DNA from: Isoetes taiwanensis
Lineage: Eukaryota > Streptophyta > Lycopodiopsida > Isoetales > Isoetaceae
NCBI GenBank assembly: GCA_021234155.1
Contig: JAJEKV010000062.1
Location: 2,207,305-2,271,304, forward strand
Direction: 5' to 3'
DNA length: 64,000 nt
Within the stretch, counting starts at the first letter, position 1. Each line of letters begins with the position of its first letter. The position numbers were made by a program, and so were the translations under genes. The notes under the pieces are model-generated. The model searched no databases. It was not told the DNA's origin and worked only from the letters and a program-made list of their open reading frames with translations. Shown one piece after another: positions 52,920 to 64,000 of the stretch.

Positions 52920-53165
52920 GCAATGTGAGCCGCAGGATCTTGGACCAAGGATTATGATCAATCTGGACCGTAGGATCATGTAGGATATATCTAAAGCAAC
53001 GTGAGCCGTCGGATCTCGGACCGACGGTCAGGATCAAATCAATCTGGACCGTAGGACTGCCGTACACATATTATATGTAAACTCCCAGGCCATCTGGGCC
53101 GTAGGATATGTCCCAAACCCACGTGAGCCGTCGGATCTCGAACGGACGGCCGGATAAGCGCGACA
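52920..53165. repeat. Repeated GAGCCGTCGGATCTCG / GGACCGTAGGATC motifs
   Basis: GTGAGCCG-(C)GGATCT-G occurs at about 52926, 53000 and 53122 and GGACCGTAGGA at about 52965 and 53046, partly followed by the complement (GACGGTC, GACGGCC). This looks like a decayed small transposon family of inverted-repeat character. Confidence 0.45.
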
Positions 53166-53169
53166 AACA

Positions 53170-53950
53170 TAAGAACATATATAGATCAGATATATTTTTA
53201 TTTTTATTTTTTTTTGAGGGAACGAATTTTTTTATTTTATATTATTAAAAGATAAAGAGTAGAAGGTCACACTGCTTGTAGAGAATTACTACAAGAGTAA
53301 TTTCGACTCCTTCATTCTCTACGTGCAGGAACTTATTGAATGCTCTGGAAGCTGATAACATTGAGAAGCTTATAAGGCCCATTCGCATCATAACCAGATT
53401 AAGCAAGATGATCTAGAGTCGCCAAGAGGCACTTTGAAAATAATTCGTCTCATCCAAGTGAACATGCAAATAATCTGAATAGCTGAAATAAAAAGAAGAT
53501 ATATGCATGTTGCTTCCAGCAAGGCCTAGACTCATATCTGTATGAGAGTAGCCAAATATAATGGAAATCAAGCATCAATACATGGTCTACGTGCACAGCT
53601 TAAATGTGGCAGTATTTGAGCAAACCATATCCTAGTGGATTGGTATTAAGGAAGATTTGGCAGCTTCAGAACTTGAATGGCTTCTTCAATTATAGCAGTA
53701 ATTGAAAAAGCCGTCGAGAAATTTTCCGACGGAATTCTGACGGCCTGAAAATATTAAACGTAATATACAGTTGGGCAAATTACGTTCATACGCATGGCAA
53801 ATAGCAAAAATCCCTTTCCTTCTACGGGTGAGATTCCATTAGAGTGGGCGTCTTTTATTGACGTTGCACTAAAAGTCTCCATATTAAAATAAAATGTTTG
53901 CCCATGAGATTCCATGCTCATGCACGTCCTTTTGAAAAAAAAAAAAGCAG
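53170..53950. other. Intergenic; nothing recognised
   Basis: AT-rich; ORFs are short and without motifs. Confidence 0.35.
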
Positions 53951-53956
53951 ATCAAG

Positions 53957-54095
53957 AACATGATGTTAACCTTTTTCTCCCACGTGGCGATAAGAGATAG
54001 GCGGTCATATTTTTATTTTCTAAACATGATGTTAACCTTTTTCTCCCACCTCACGTGGCGATAAGAGATAGGCGGTCATATTTTTATTTTCTAAA
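53957..54095. repeat. ~65-bp tandem duplication
   Basis: ACATGATGTTAACCTTTTTC and the following GTGGCGATAAGAGATAGGCGG occur twice back to back, differing by a 4-bp insertion. Confidence 0.85.
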
Positions 54096-55270
54096 AAAGG
54101 ACAGCAATTATTGACTGACAGTTAAAAAATAGTTAAAATAATGACACCTTGGCATATGCACATAAAGACCAGGCAAAATGGAATATGTCAAGCCTCTTAA
54201 TTTTTAGACGTGTCAAAACTTTATTTGCTTGTAAATAAAAGTTAAGTTAATGCCATAGTTGAATCTCACCTTACGATTAGTAGATTTCCGCTGTTTTCGG
54301 CAGCAGGCATCAAATCTATTGCAGTGAGCTCCATTGGCACATAGATTGAAAATGGTTTTTTGTCGCAACTGGAGAACAACATCAATCAGAGAAAGAAACA
54401 CCATTTTTTTCTTAGAAGTCCTTTGATCAGGAAGATAACTGATTTATGCATCCGCATTTGAAGCCCAGGCTATGGCAGATATCTCCTGCGGTGCCAGATT
54501 TAGCCCCGACAAGCCCCTGCCAAATCAAGTTTCGTCTCCCTAGCTTCCTGCCGAACCAAGTTTTGCCTTCAAGGATATGTCCTATCCCCTCTTCCCGATT
54601 CTTGCGCTTTGGAGACTACCGTCTTGCGATTTAGAGAATGCCTTTGGTGCAATATCATAATTTCATTGTCAAACAATTTTTATTCTCTATATATACAAGA
54701 ATTTAGCGCTGCCGGAGCCAGTGCCACATGCACCTGGGAGTCGAACCAAATGCAACCATAAGTGGAGGTTGTAACCATAAGTGGGTGTTGTCCATGAAGC
54801 ATATGATGTCTGGGTCTGGGGTATTTACTGAAATACCTATGATTGCATCTGAAAATGTCATTGACTCAAAACGGTAATCTACAACTGCGAACACTTGACA
54901 AAAGTTTCAAGTGCTACTTTGTCCTTGCTGCAAAATCTATCTATGTAGTCTGCATTCGTGAATGTGGCTTGGTATATGCGTGGATTCCACCAATAGAACT
55001 CGTAATTATGCTTGAGGACATTGTCATCTCAAACCACGGACAAAACTTGAGAAGCTAGGCTTTATCCTGCATACATGTATGGTTAATCTTGGCCGCAAGC
55101 TAGTTAGAAAGAAATTGAAAATTAGCTCATGTCAATAGGTTAACCTTGGGCTCAAGTTAGTTAGAAACAAATTGGAGATTAGGTCAAATTTATTTATAAC
55201 CGTCTACTATATCAAAAGGATGGATGACTTCATCATAGTGAAGCAAGAAATTCAACCCACCTGCTCCCAA
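54096..55270. other. Intergenic; nothing recognised
   Basis: Short ORFs on both strands without motifs; a GTTAACCTTGGGCTCAAG-type near-duplication is seen near 55080-55150. Confidence 0.35.
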
Positions 55271-55276
55271 TGTTTA

Positions 55277-56058
55277 TCAAAAAATATGACTCCAACAAGA
55301 GTTGCTTGTGCCACTAGAAGTAGCAGTAGGAAGATTGCATACTATAGAGATGTTAAGAATCCTATCGTGCAATGTGTAGCATATAATAAAGTAGCCTTTT
55401 TGTCTAAGTGAACGAAAAGCTAAAAGTATGAAATGGAATGGCAAAGAATTATCTGGATACAAAGCATAAACCGTACCCACTGGATGTCTCAGCAGCAATG
55501 TGCCCAAGGAAGGTCACAACAATATGCCCATACCAAAGAAAGCGTAAATGAACCTGCAAAAAGGAATAGTATAGCAAAACTCAAAATAAATCAGCAATAT
55601 CTGGTTAATCTTGTGCTTCCTGAGCTTAGTTGTGTGAGGTCACAATTCAGGTTTAACCTAGCAATCCGTAACTTGATGCACCAGGATTCAGGTAGTTTAT
55701 CTCGCAAACGATGGTGGTCCAAATTATCTATAGTTTTGAACAAATATGGGCGCCCTACCACTGTAGAAATCCCATTACCGCTTGAATAGCTGGGGCTGTT
55801 TAAATCTGCCAATGACACAAATTCATCTTTGTTTGTATCCATCTTTGGGCATGAATTTTATTATCCCTCTGCTTATTTTAAAGTAGCCCTCCAGAAATTA
55901 TACTTACTGACCACATTTTGCAGATTTTGCTCGGTTGGATGAGTGGTTGATTCTTCTTCCTTTTTGCACAATGCTGTCAGAGCGTTTCCTGCACCTGTGA
56001 TCAGCTTTAAGAGCTGCCCTCGGTTCCCTTCATGACTTGGCATTGAGGCGCTTGCCAT
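55277..56058 (-). pseudogene. Exon-like segments of an unrecognised plant gene
   Basis: ATG at 56058 opens MASASMPSHEGNRGQLLKLI with a Glu-rich stretch, ending at a TCA|GTAAGT donor near 55906. A second frame, MDTNKDEFVSLADLN (55842 to 55591), follows an AAGCAG acceptor-like site. A third, after TTTTTGCAG (about 55554), includes VGTVYALYPDNS. Codon-like composition and splice-like borders suggest a real gene that is broken or spliced in a way I cannot reconstruct. The third segment faintly recalls the VYALYPDTT motif of SGF29-type Tudor proteins; this is weak. Confidence 0.3.
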
Positions 56059-56489
56059 TCTCTTATATTATTTTTATCTGTGATACCATACACGAGCTTA
56101 CATGCCTTCATCATTCATAAAATGCTCTGGCATTGTCATGGTTTGTTAATCCAGCTTCCTGGTACTTATGGATATCAGTAGAAATATTAGTTTTCTGTCT
56201 GAAATATTAGTTTGCTGTATGCTTAGCTCAAATATTGGCTGCCATTTGTTAACTGTGGTGAATCTGTAGATGCTACTAACCTGTTTGGCCATCCCGAACT
56301 AGGTTCCTAAGCTATTCGCATATTAGAAGGCATCCATTCTTGCTATGTGCAGCCCATTTCGAAAAATGATGCCCTGTTGGGCATCAGGCATGGCCGGAAC
56401 TGTAAGCTTGAACAAAACTTTAAGTGTAGACTTTGTTAGTTTTACTAAAAGTTAAATGCAAGAATAGCCATAGTCATGGGACATGGACG

Positions 56490-56552
56490 TCCATAGAGGG
56501 GTTGCATGCATCCATAGAGGGGTTGCATGCATCCTTAGAGGGTTTGCTAGTT
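56490..56552 (+). repeat. Three 22-bp repeats upstream of the PBS
   Basis: TCCATAGAGGGGTTGCATGC occurs twice, then a variant TCCTTAGAGGGTTTGC. It lies in the region expected to be the 5' LTR of the chromovirus. Confidence 0.8.
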
Positions 56553-56651
56553 ATAAAGAGGCTCGGGGGAGAGCTCATAGGGCATTTAGGATCTGTGCTG
56601 AGCTCGTGGTTGGGTGGCGAGTATAGCGAGCACGTCATTTGTGCGTTTCAG

Positions 56652-56663
56652 TGGTATCAGAGC
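56652..56663 (+). other. Primer-binding site, tRNA-iMet type
   Basis: TGGTATCAGAGC, exact match to the common plant retrotransposon PBS; preceded by TTTCA, a plausible LTR end, and one extra G. Confidence 0.85.
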
Positions 56664-56674
56664 TTCAAGTTGTG

Positions 56675-57556
56675 ATGGACCAATCCGCTGAGGAAGTGGA
56701 TCGGATAATGGAGTTGGAGACTGACAATGCGATTTTGAGCAAAAAGTTGGAAGCTGCTTTAGCTCGCATACAGGAGCTTCAGGACATGGACTCGCTTCGG
56801 GCCGAAGTTCGGCAGTTGAAGCTGTCACATGATGCAGGACATCCACGTGTCAGTAGTATTAAGACTGTCGCGAATGTGAAAATTGAGTTCAAACCTTATT
56901 TGGCAGCCACGGATGATGCGGAGGAACTCTTTGCATGGTTGCGGGATCTGAACCCATATTTCGCCAAGACCAAAGATGATGATGACACTCAGCTTTATTT
57001 TGCTGAACGTCATTTAGGAGGGGTCGCTAAGGATTGGTGGCTTGATCTACTCAAGCACCGACCTAAGGAAACTCCGATCACAACATTTGCAGAGTTTGAG
57101 ACACTCATTAAGGAAAGGTTTCTGGGTCATAATTGGGAGCGGGATTTGCTCGCAGAATGGAACCAGTTGACTCAGCAAGATAAGGAGTCTGTTCGTGATT
57201 TTTCGGCAAGAGTTTTGAAGAAAGGTCTCCAGCTTGGCAAAAATGATGCAGAGAAATCTGACCGGTTGATGGGCAGTGTCCATCGTTGGATCCGAGCCAA
57301 GTTGGATCTTCAAGCTGCAAACCTTTCTTTTGGGGCCCTCTGCAAACTAGCAGAAAAAGTTGAAGAGGAGGGTCTTTCATTAACTCAGGCCATCAATGCA
57401 CAAAGGGGGTTTAAACCTATGTCGTATGATTCCCAAAGGGTCATTCTCACAAGTTTGTTAAACCTGCATCGTGAAGGGCGAAACAATGGAGATCATGTTC
57501 CTACTAGTTACGCCTTAGAATTAGGGTCAGTGCAAAGCGTTATCGGAGGAGGATAA
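56675..57556 (+). pseudogene. Chromovirus gag (capsid part)
   Basis: ATG at 56675 (MDQSAEEVDRIMELETDN) opens a coiled-coil-like N terminus with Leu/Glu heptads. The retrotransposon gag domain follows: AEELFAWLRDLNPYF, GVAKDWWLDLL, FETLIKERF and RDLLAEWNQLTQ. The frame stops at 57554-57556, and the natural continuation lies in another frame. It would form the particle shell. Confidence 0.8.
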
Positions 57557-57560
57557 GTCT

Positions 57561-58100
57561 TTGCAAGAGAGGGAGCCTAAAGAATCCTATATGGCTCGGA
57601 AGAATCGCCTCCGTCGTGAGCATAAGTGTTTTATTTGCTCTAGTCCTGACCATAAATTTTTTGAATGTTCCAGGTACACCCCAAAGAAAAAAGGGGATTC
57701 AAAACCAGGTACATCTAAAGTTCCACCGGAATCGAAGAAAGAAAGAGAGACAAAGACGGTGGCTTTTGTGGGTCATTCCTATACACTAGACCATCCTGAA
57801 CATAGTCGCCTTTTACGTTTTTTGGGCAACCGTCCCGGATCGAAAGTGCATGCTCTTTTGACCACGGTAGTGAGTTTGATGTGATTTCCGACGGGTTAGT
57901 GAAGGCGTTGGACTTGTCCACTATTCCATTGACAAATGCGATGGATTTGTCGTCCGCCAAAGTGGTCAACTTTCACCTTGTGCCTTGGTTGTTAAAGATT
58001 TGGAATATTCCATTCAAGGTTTTAACGCCAAGCGTACTTTTTTGGTGGCTGACCTTGGCAGTGTGGATCTTTTGATTGGGATGCCCTGGCATCAAGAGTA
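57561..58100 (+). pseudogene. Zinc knuckle and protease-like region of chromovirus
   Basis: CFICSSPDHKFFEC matches the C-x2-C-x4-H-x4-C nucleocapsid knuckle (57627-57670). Farther on, an aspartic-protease-like stretch has VHALLTT where a D-S/T-G active site is expected, then a frame change, EFDVIS, and LIGMPWHQEYNPLVDW. The catalytic Asp is not visible, either lost or miscalled. Confidence 0.7.
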
Positions 58101-58334
58101 TAATCCTTTGGTTGACTGGGTTTCTGGTACTCTTTTGTTAGCCTTGGATGGCGGGAAAAAGATCTTTAAGTTGGTTAAGGATCTTGTGATAGCCCCCATT
58201 CCAATGGTTTCTGTTGTTCAATTTAAGCGTTTGGCAATGAAATCTCATTTTGTTTACTTGCTGGGTTCGCGTAATAAGTCAATTACATCACCAATAAATG
58301 AGCGTCAAACTTTGTTTCTTAGAATCATTCTGAT

Positions 58335-58781
58335 GTGTTTTCTAATGTCATTGCCACATCATTACCTCCTCGGCGGCCAGAAGACCACAAAATTGATCTT
58401 TTGCTGGGAAAGGAACCCCCAAATCAAGCTCCTTATAGGAGAATGCATGGGCAACAAGCTGAGATTAAGCGCCAACTTGATGAGTTACTTCAAGCTGGTT
58501 TGATTCGGCATAGTTCTTCACCTTTTGGTGCACCAATTTTACTGGTCAGGAAAAAGGGCATTTCTTGGCGTATGTGTATTGACTACCGTGCCTTGAATAA
58601 GATTACTATAAAAAATAAGTTCCCTATTCCACGTGCGGATGATCTGTTTGATCAATTACAAGGTGCTAAGGTTTTTAGCCGTCTAGATCTTAAGTCTGGC
58701 TATTGGCAACTTAAAGTGGCGCCAGAAGACGTGCATATAAAACAGCATTTAGAACGACTTTTGGACATTATGAGTTTCTAG
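58335..58781 (+). pseudogene. Chromovirus reverse transcriptase, N-terminal half
   Basis: [49 protein letters not shown] and [13 protein letters not shown] are the fingers and first palm motifs of Ty3/gypsy RT. A frameshift near 58740 shifts the frame before the MPFGLTNA block, which continues in the next ORF. Confidence 0.85.
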
Positions 58782-58783
58782 TC

Positions 58784-59989
58784 ATGCCTTTTGGTCTCAC
58801 AAATGCGTCGGCTTCCTTTGCGAGATTAATGGGGCGAATCTTTGAGAATGTGCATGGTCATTTTGTAGTTGTTTTCTTTGATGATATTTTAGTTTTTAGC
58901 AAGTCTTTAGAAGAACACTATTTGCATTTGCAAGAGGTTTTTTCTCGCTTGCGAAAAGAAAGGATCACGCTCAATACTAAGAAAAGTATATTCTTTCAAT
59001 CTGAGATTGAATACTTAGGCCATATTGTCTGCGGTGAAGGTCTCAAAGTGGATCCTAGCAAAGTACATGCAATTTTAAGTTGGCCTAGTCCGTCTTCAGT
59101 GACTGCTTTGCGTTCTTTTTTGGGATTGTGCAGTTATTATAGAAAATTTGTTAAGAATTTTGCTATCATTGCTTCAGGACTCTATTTATTAATCAAAAAG
59201 GATGTGCCTTTCTTATGGGGTGATAATCAACAAATTGCTTTTCAGGCTTTGAAGGATGCTATGGTTAACCCTCCTGTACTGCGGTTACCAAAGTTTGGGG
59301 TGCCCTACTTGATGTGTGTTGATGCTAGTGGGACTGCCTTGGGTGCAGTTTTGATGCAGGACAGTCATCCTATCGCTTTTGAAAGTCGTAAATTTTTGGG
59401 ATCCGAAAGTAGATATAGTGTGTATGATAAAGAATTCTTGGCTATTATCCATGCTTTGAAGGTTTGGCATCATTATGTTTTAGGCTCCGCCGTTCATATT
59501 TGGACTGATCATCAAAGCATTAAACATATAGTTTCCCAGAAAAATTTATCTGAACGTCAACTTAAGTGGGTTTCGTTTATGCAGCAGTATGATTTTACAG
59601 TGGATTATCATCCAAGTAAGGAGAATGTGGTTGCGGACGCATTAAGTAGAAGAGGTTATGAGGTATGTTCTCTTTCTATTGCGCAGTCTGACCATTTGGA
59701 TGACATGAAACAACTTTATGCAACTGATCCTGATTATAAAGATATTTGGTTGATGGTTCAAACTGGTAACGCTTTTGGATATAAGATAACGAATGGTTTC
59801 TTGTATAAGGGTCCAAAGTTATGTATTGTTCGTGCCTTTAGACAACTTATTCTTCGCGAAGTCCATGATGCACCTACTGCCGGTCATCGTGGGCTTACTG
59901 CTACTTTGGCTAAGGTTGAACCCTATTTCACTTGGCCTGGCTTGCGTCGGGATGTGATGGTTCATATACGTTTTTGTGTGACGTGCTAA
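58784..59989 (+). pseudogene. Chromovirus RT C-terminal half, RNase H and integrase zinc domain
   Basis: MPFGLTNASASF, then VVFFDDILVFS (F-x-DD form of the RT catalytic motif), EYLGHIV and WPSPSSVTALRSFLGL. RNase H: CVDASGTALGAVL, YDKEFLAIIHALKVW, IWTDHQSIKH and ADALSRR. The integrase H-x-H-C-C zinc domain follows: HDAPTAGHRGLTATL and FCVTC, then a TAA codon where Gln is usual (59987-59989). Confidence 0.85.
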
Positions 59990-60028
59990 CGTATTAAGAA
60001 AGCTCCTAAGAAACCTCATGGTATTCCT

Positions 60029-60430
60029 TTGCCGTTGCCTATTCCGCAAAGTAAGTGGGAACAGGTTACTATGGATTTCATTGTAGGTTTTCCACTGAGC
60101 TCTAGGAAGAATAATATGATTTGGACAGTTGTGGATTGTTTGACTAAGCAAGCACACTTTATTCCTTGTTCAAATAAATTAAAAGCTTATGATGCTGCAA
60201 CTATTTTTATTAAAGAGATATTTTGTCTGCATGGTCTCCCTAAGATCATTATTTCAGACCGAGATACTAAGTTCACAAGCAAATTCTGGAAGGCCCTATT
60301 TATGCAATTGGGAACTGAATTACGGTTTTCCACTGCTTTTCATCCACAGACTGATGGGCAATCTGAGGTGGTAAATAAGGTTATTTCTTCCATCTTAAGA
60401 GGATTTGTCAATGAACATCAGGGACATTGA
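60029..60430 (+). pseudogene. Chromovirus integrase catalytic core
   Basis: MDFIVGFPLSS and WTVVDCLTKQAHF carry the first Asp region, IISDRDTKF the second, and FHPQTDGQSEVVNK the Glu, giving the D,D,E triad. The frame ends at TGA (60428-60430) where the family usually has Trp, a further G-to-A type nonsense change. Confidence 0.85.
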
Positions 60431-60439
60431 AAACCCTAC

Positions 60440-61195
60440 TTGCCTCTTGCTGAGTTTGTTTATAATAACACCGTTCAGTCTACCATTAAGATGACACCTT
60501 TTCAGGCAGTCTATGGTCAGCCGGTTCGGGAACCACTCTTTAGAGTGTGTGATGATGTTCCTGCTGCTGATGATTTTATTCTTGAGCATAAAGATCTTAT
60601 AGACTTGCTTCAGGCTCGTATTCAGGATGCTCAAGCTACTTTTCTCAAGAAATCATCTAAGATACAGCAAACAATGACTTTTAAGGAAGGTGATGGGGTA
60701 TGGATGAGGATTCACAAAGGCCACTTTAAGAAGGACGCGCGCAAGAAAGACCTTAAGTTGGCGCCTCGATTCCATGGACCCTTTCAAGTCATTAAAGTTA
60801 TCAATGAGAATGCATATAAGTTGCGATTACCTCAAGGTTGGAAAATGCATGATGTTGTTAATGTCTCATTTTTAAAAGCTTATCAAGGAAAAGATTTGCC
60901 CCAAGTAGGGCGAATAAGCGAACCAGGATTGATTGAAGATTCCAAAGTTTTTGAACCGGAAACAATTCTGAATGATAAATCCACTAGTGGTTCTAAGCAA
61001 TACTTGGTTAAGTTTGTCAATAAGCCTTTGAAGGACGCTTCATGGGTTCGTGGCAATTTATTAGAGGCCTATTCCGATATTCTGCATGAATATAACGCCC
61101 GGAAGGCACAAGACATTGGGGAGGCTTCTAGTAGCCAGCCTAAACGAGGGCCAAGAAAAGATTATGCTAAGATGGCAAAAGGACTGTTAGCCTAA
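60440..61195 (+). pseudogene. Chromovirus integrase C-terminus with GPY/F and chromodomain
   Basis: LAEFVYNNTVQSTIKMTPF and VYGQPVREPL are followed by the GPY/F module (LAPRFHGPFQVIK, AYKLRLPQGW, VVNVSFLK). A chromodomain-like end follows: EPETILNDKSTSGSKQYLVK and ASWVRGNLLEAYSDIL. The chromodomain places the element among chromoviruses. The stop (61193-61195) overlaps the first bases of the LTR-like region. Confidence 0.85.
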
Positions 61196-64000
61196 AACCT
61201 GGAATTTTAGCCTAACCTCAAAGGAATCTTAAACAGAGTGGTTAGAACCTCCAGATCACTTAGGGTGATCAATCCTTGTCATATGAAACCAGAAAATTCA
61301 TTTTTGAAATGCTAGTTTTTTCAAAATCACTAGAGTCCCTGAAACTGAAAAAACTGTCAGAGCAAAAACTGAACTTGCCGACACACCTTGAGAGATTTTG
61401 AAGATCTGATTGGTGTTATAAGTGGTCAACAAGCAGAGGAAAATGGTGGAGAAGATTTGACTTGACTTGAATAAGGGAGGGTCAAGAAAATCGAGGTCAA
61501 AGGCAGGTCAAAAAGTTGGCCAGTGCCAAAACAGAGAGCCAAATTTTGCAGATGGAGTTTGATGAGAAATTTTGGGTTGGGATGCAATGCGCACAACTTC
61601 AAAATAGCCTCTAGATCACGTGCAAAAGGTTTGAATAGCAAAAGGATGTTTTAGTTTTCCTGTAAGTAAACAAAACCTCAAGAAAAGAACAAACTCTGTG
61701 ACAGTTATGAAAAGAAATCTTTTTATATGTTTTCTCCGGATGTATAGGTTTCTAGGATTCCTATAAGGATGAAATACAACTATCTGAAGAGGATATAATC
61801 TCTGAGTGAGTGTTTTTGGTCTTGTTTTTGGTTTTATTCTTTTTTAAAAGGGCAATGCAGAATTACAAAAAATGGATGTACAATGATGAAAACGATTTTT
61901 TCAGGCAAAGACTATGCATTATAGCAATGTGGTACAGAAAGTTTGATAATGTCAACAGGGTATTACCAAAGTTTCGAAAATAATAATGCTTGAGTAATAA
62001 TGCTTGAGAGCAATTCCAAGACTGTATGAGTCTTTCGAGTGCTTCAAAAATACCAATGAAGTAATATGGAATGATTATTTAAGTTTGCAATCGAGGTGCT
62101 TCGATGCTGAACAGGTCACAACGAACCGGGACTTCAATCTCGGACGAAATAGAGCTGGAATCGAAAAGCGAGCAAAATGATATCAAAATATTCATCGCCC
62201 AAAATCACGAGGTATATCTCCGAGGGTTGATTTGATCCGGAATGCTTGGTTTAAAACCTGTTTTTCCACAAAACTAGCTCGGTAGAAAGTGATTTAAGGC
62301 TCAAATTGAACAATTTCTATCAAATCAAGTGCCACAGAGGATCACCGAGGTCTCGGAAAAGGTTCAGGAGCTGATTTCGGGAGAAAATTGGCGGGATTCA
62401 ATCAAATTATGGCACGAATTGGCCGGATTTAGCAGGTTCCCCTATTTCTTAGGGTTCATCGAAAATTCTTAAGGATGATATATCCCACAGGCCGGAGTGG
62501 TTCTGGAGGCTCAGGTATATAAGGAAAAAGTCTTGACTCAACTATTAACTGTGCGTGCCACGCAGAGGGGACACCCAGCCCGTGTCTGGCCCCCACGCCC
62601 TGCTGCCACGTGGAAAAATGGGGGTGACCTGGAACTATGCAGAATTAGATAGGGTAGATAGGCTAGAATAGGTTTTTTATTTTTTTGGCACGCATCCCAA
62701 GAATCCAATTTTGAAGGCCTTCCCAAGGGTTTTTTTCAAATTTAAAAAGGCTATGTTAGCTCTTTTTTGCCAAGCTTTCCATCTAGAAGGTTTTCAGGTC
62801 AAACTGAAATATTTGAATTTTTGTCCATTTTGACCCATGGTCAATGAATATTGCAACATAGGGATGGTGAAAAAGTCATGGGAAAAGATGGGAAAAAGGG
62901 GTGTAAATAGGCTATACTAGGGTTTAGGAAGATGAAATGAGAATGAGAAAAGAGTTTTCTTGCCTTTGAAGTTTTTCAAGATCATTAGGGGCAATTCTCA
63001 ATTGAGGGTAGGATCAATAAGAAAATGGGTAGTGAAATGATGGGAAAAGGTCTCAAAAGTGGAAAAAAATGGTGGTGAAAGAAAGGTTATAAAAGGTTCA
63101 TAGGACATAAAAAAGGTGGATATGGAATGAAGACAAGATGGGTACCTCTGTAGCACTTGATTTCATCTCGGTTTGTCTCTAATGCTCGAATCATACCTCA
63201 TAGTGAAGATACATTTGCTCAAAGCCTAAGGGTCTTCCAAACTTCTATAAGGGTCTTCCAAACTTCAAGGCTAGAATAAGAGCACATTTCACTTCCAAGA
63301 TGGCATCCTTATGTGTGTGACTTCAACTACTAATGAAACTCAAGCAAGCTTCATAAGGTTGAGCTTTGGTAAAACAACTTGTGCTTCTTTGATAATCTTG
63401 CTATAGCCTTTGCCTGGTCTTCAAATCAAAGGAAAATGTTAAACAAATGGGAATGTGTCTAAAGGTATTTTACCTCAAGGAAAAGATTAGGCTATAAAAG
63501 GAGATCCCCAATGCCTTCCAAACTTGGTCAAATGTCTTCCAAACTCTAATGGGATCACAATAGCCCCAAACTTTTCCTTAGAGGAAATATGGATGAAACA
63601 AAAGTTTTGATAATAGATGCTAGTCCATGTTGCCGAAATGGGCAACATCTCCTCAAAAAGGAAAGAATAGGCTGGTCCCCTCGGCCCCTAACGGATGTAA
63701 AGCTTAGGCCGAGGATCTTCAAATCTTTGTGCGGTGTGAGAATGATGTAGAGTAATGAAATGAGTGGTATGAGTGTGAGATGAACCCTGCTATGGTGGAA
63801 ATGTGGTGCAGAGCATTGTAGGGAGTGAAAATAAAAGGGTAGAAGGTTGAAATGGAATGTAGGGCAACTTATAGGCAGATGAAAATGGAGGAGAAAAGAA
63901 TGAACCTGCATATGACAGTAAATCAAGGTTAGCATGAGTGCCAAGCAAGATGTGGAAAATTATATATGGATAGCACTCTAGAACTCCAATGGAGAAGCAA
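61185..64000 (+). mobile_element. LTR-like region following the chromovirus
   Basis: Starts TGTTAG directly after a purine-rich tract. It is non-coding and runs to the window end. ATATCCCACAGGCC is followed by GGTATATAAGGAAAA (TATA-box-like, about 62514). Block similarity to the minus strand of 1834-4265/47628-47848 indicates a related LTR family. Its 3' end is not in the window. It could be the 3' LTR of the chromovirus or part of another element, because no matching copy is seen upstream of the PBS at 56652. Confidence 0.5.

Larger units (their letters stand above)
56652..61184 (+). mobile_element. Ty3/gypsy chromovirus, decayed internal region
   Basis: PBS TGGTATCAGAGC at 56652, then gag, zinc knuckle, protease-like, RT, RNase H, integrase and a C-terminal chromodomain in the canonical Ty3/gypsy order, ending next to a purine-rich GATGGCAAAAGGAC (61171-61184). 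It is broken by a few frame changes and nonsense codons. A matching 5' LTR is not evident before the PBS. Confidence 0.85.

Noticed and set aside
54703-54894. Minus-strand ORF (FMDNTHLWLQPPL) considered as copia protease remnant
   Set aside because: No D-S/T-G motif and no neighbouring copia domains.

Overview
The window reads as nuclear DNA of a land plant with a large, transposon-packed genome. Supporting signs are GT..AG introns, a plant CACTA (EnSpm) TNP2 transposase, a Ty3/gypsy chromovirus primed by initiator-Met tRNA, a hAT-type MITE, tRNA-like SINE pieces and fragments of plant genes. An endonuclease-less Penelope-like element (PLE) and the divergent TNP2 would suit a fern, lycophyte, moss or gymnosperm better than a typical angiosperm, but the lineage cannot be fixed from sequence alone. 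There are almost no intact host genes; the best is a small two-helix membrane protein at 50.8-51.0 kb (minus).

Layout. 1-1833: remnants, including a Ty3/gypsy integrase tail. 1834-4265 plus 47628-47848: one minus-strand LTR, split by the dominant feature. That feature is a CACTA transposon of about 43.4 kb (4266-47624), with CACTACAA termini, a TCT/TCT target duplication and subterminal arrays of AACGACGTC-type repeats. It carries a TNP2 transposase gene (N-terminal part near 6.0-6.5 kb, main body 17.8-21.1 kb), a SET-domain-like segment (6.7-7.3 kb), a minus-strand GC-rich unknown segment (21.5-22.1 kb), a small unknown gene (22.4-23.0 kb), a 1.1-kb GC-rich tandem satellite (23.4-27.8 kb), captured exons resembling an RNA-dependent RNA polymerase C terminus and a nucleobase-ascorbate transporter N terminus, a pseudokinase-like gene (42.5-44.7 kb) broken by a hAT-type MITE, and a last unknown gene with an acidic tail (to 46.6 kb). 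AACGACGTC arrays recur inside the element ahead of several of these units and look like reused promoter modules.

Two chains of PLEs sit inside the CACTA (7.35-17.6 kb and 29.98-41.38 kb). Every member lies in the same (minus) orientation and is bounded on both sides by (TTC)n/(GAA)n tracts. The full copy (30021-38690) has two 2.16-kb direct repeats (pseudo-LTRs), an unknown ORF1, and a PLE-type reverse transcriptase without a visible GIY-YIG endonuclease. A second copy (7477-13684) has the same architecture but lost nearly all its interior. Solo pseudo-LTRs of two further families follow. A short basic exon beginning MPKGVY/MPRGVY and several hairpins are conserved between the families.

Right of the CACTA: SINE-like units, a heat-shock-element-like repeat, the small membrane-protein gene, then a decayed chromovirus (56.65-61.18 kb) followed by LTR-like sequence (61185 onward) that is a diverged relative, in inverted orientation, of the LTR split by the CACTA.

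Caution: near-identical repeat copies disagree in local patches, mostly at CAG/CTG trinucleotides. That pattern fits long-read miscalls at CHG-methylated cytosines, so some frameshifts described here may be assembly errors.
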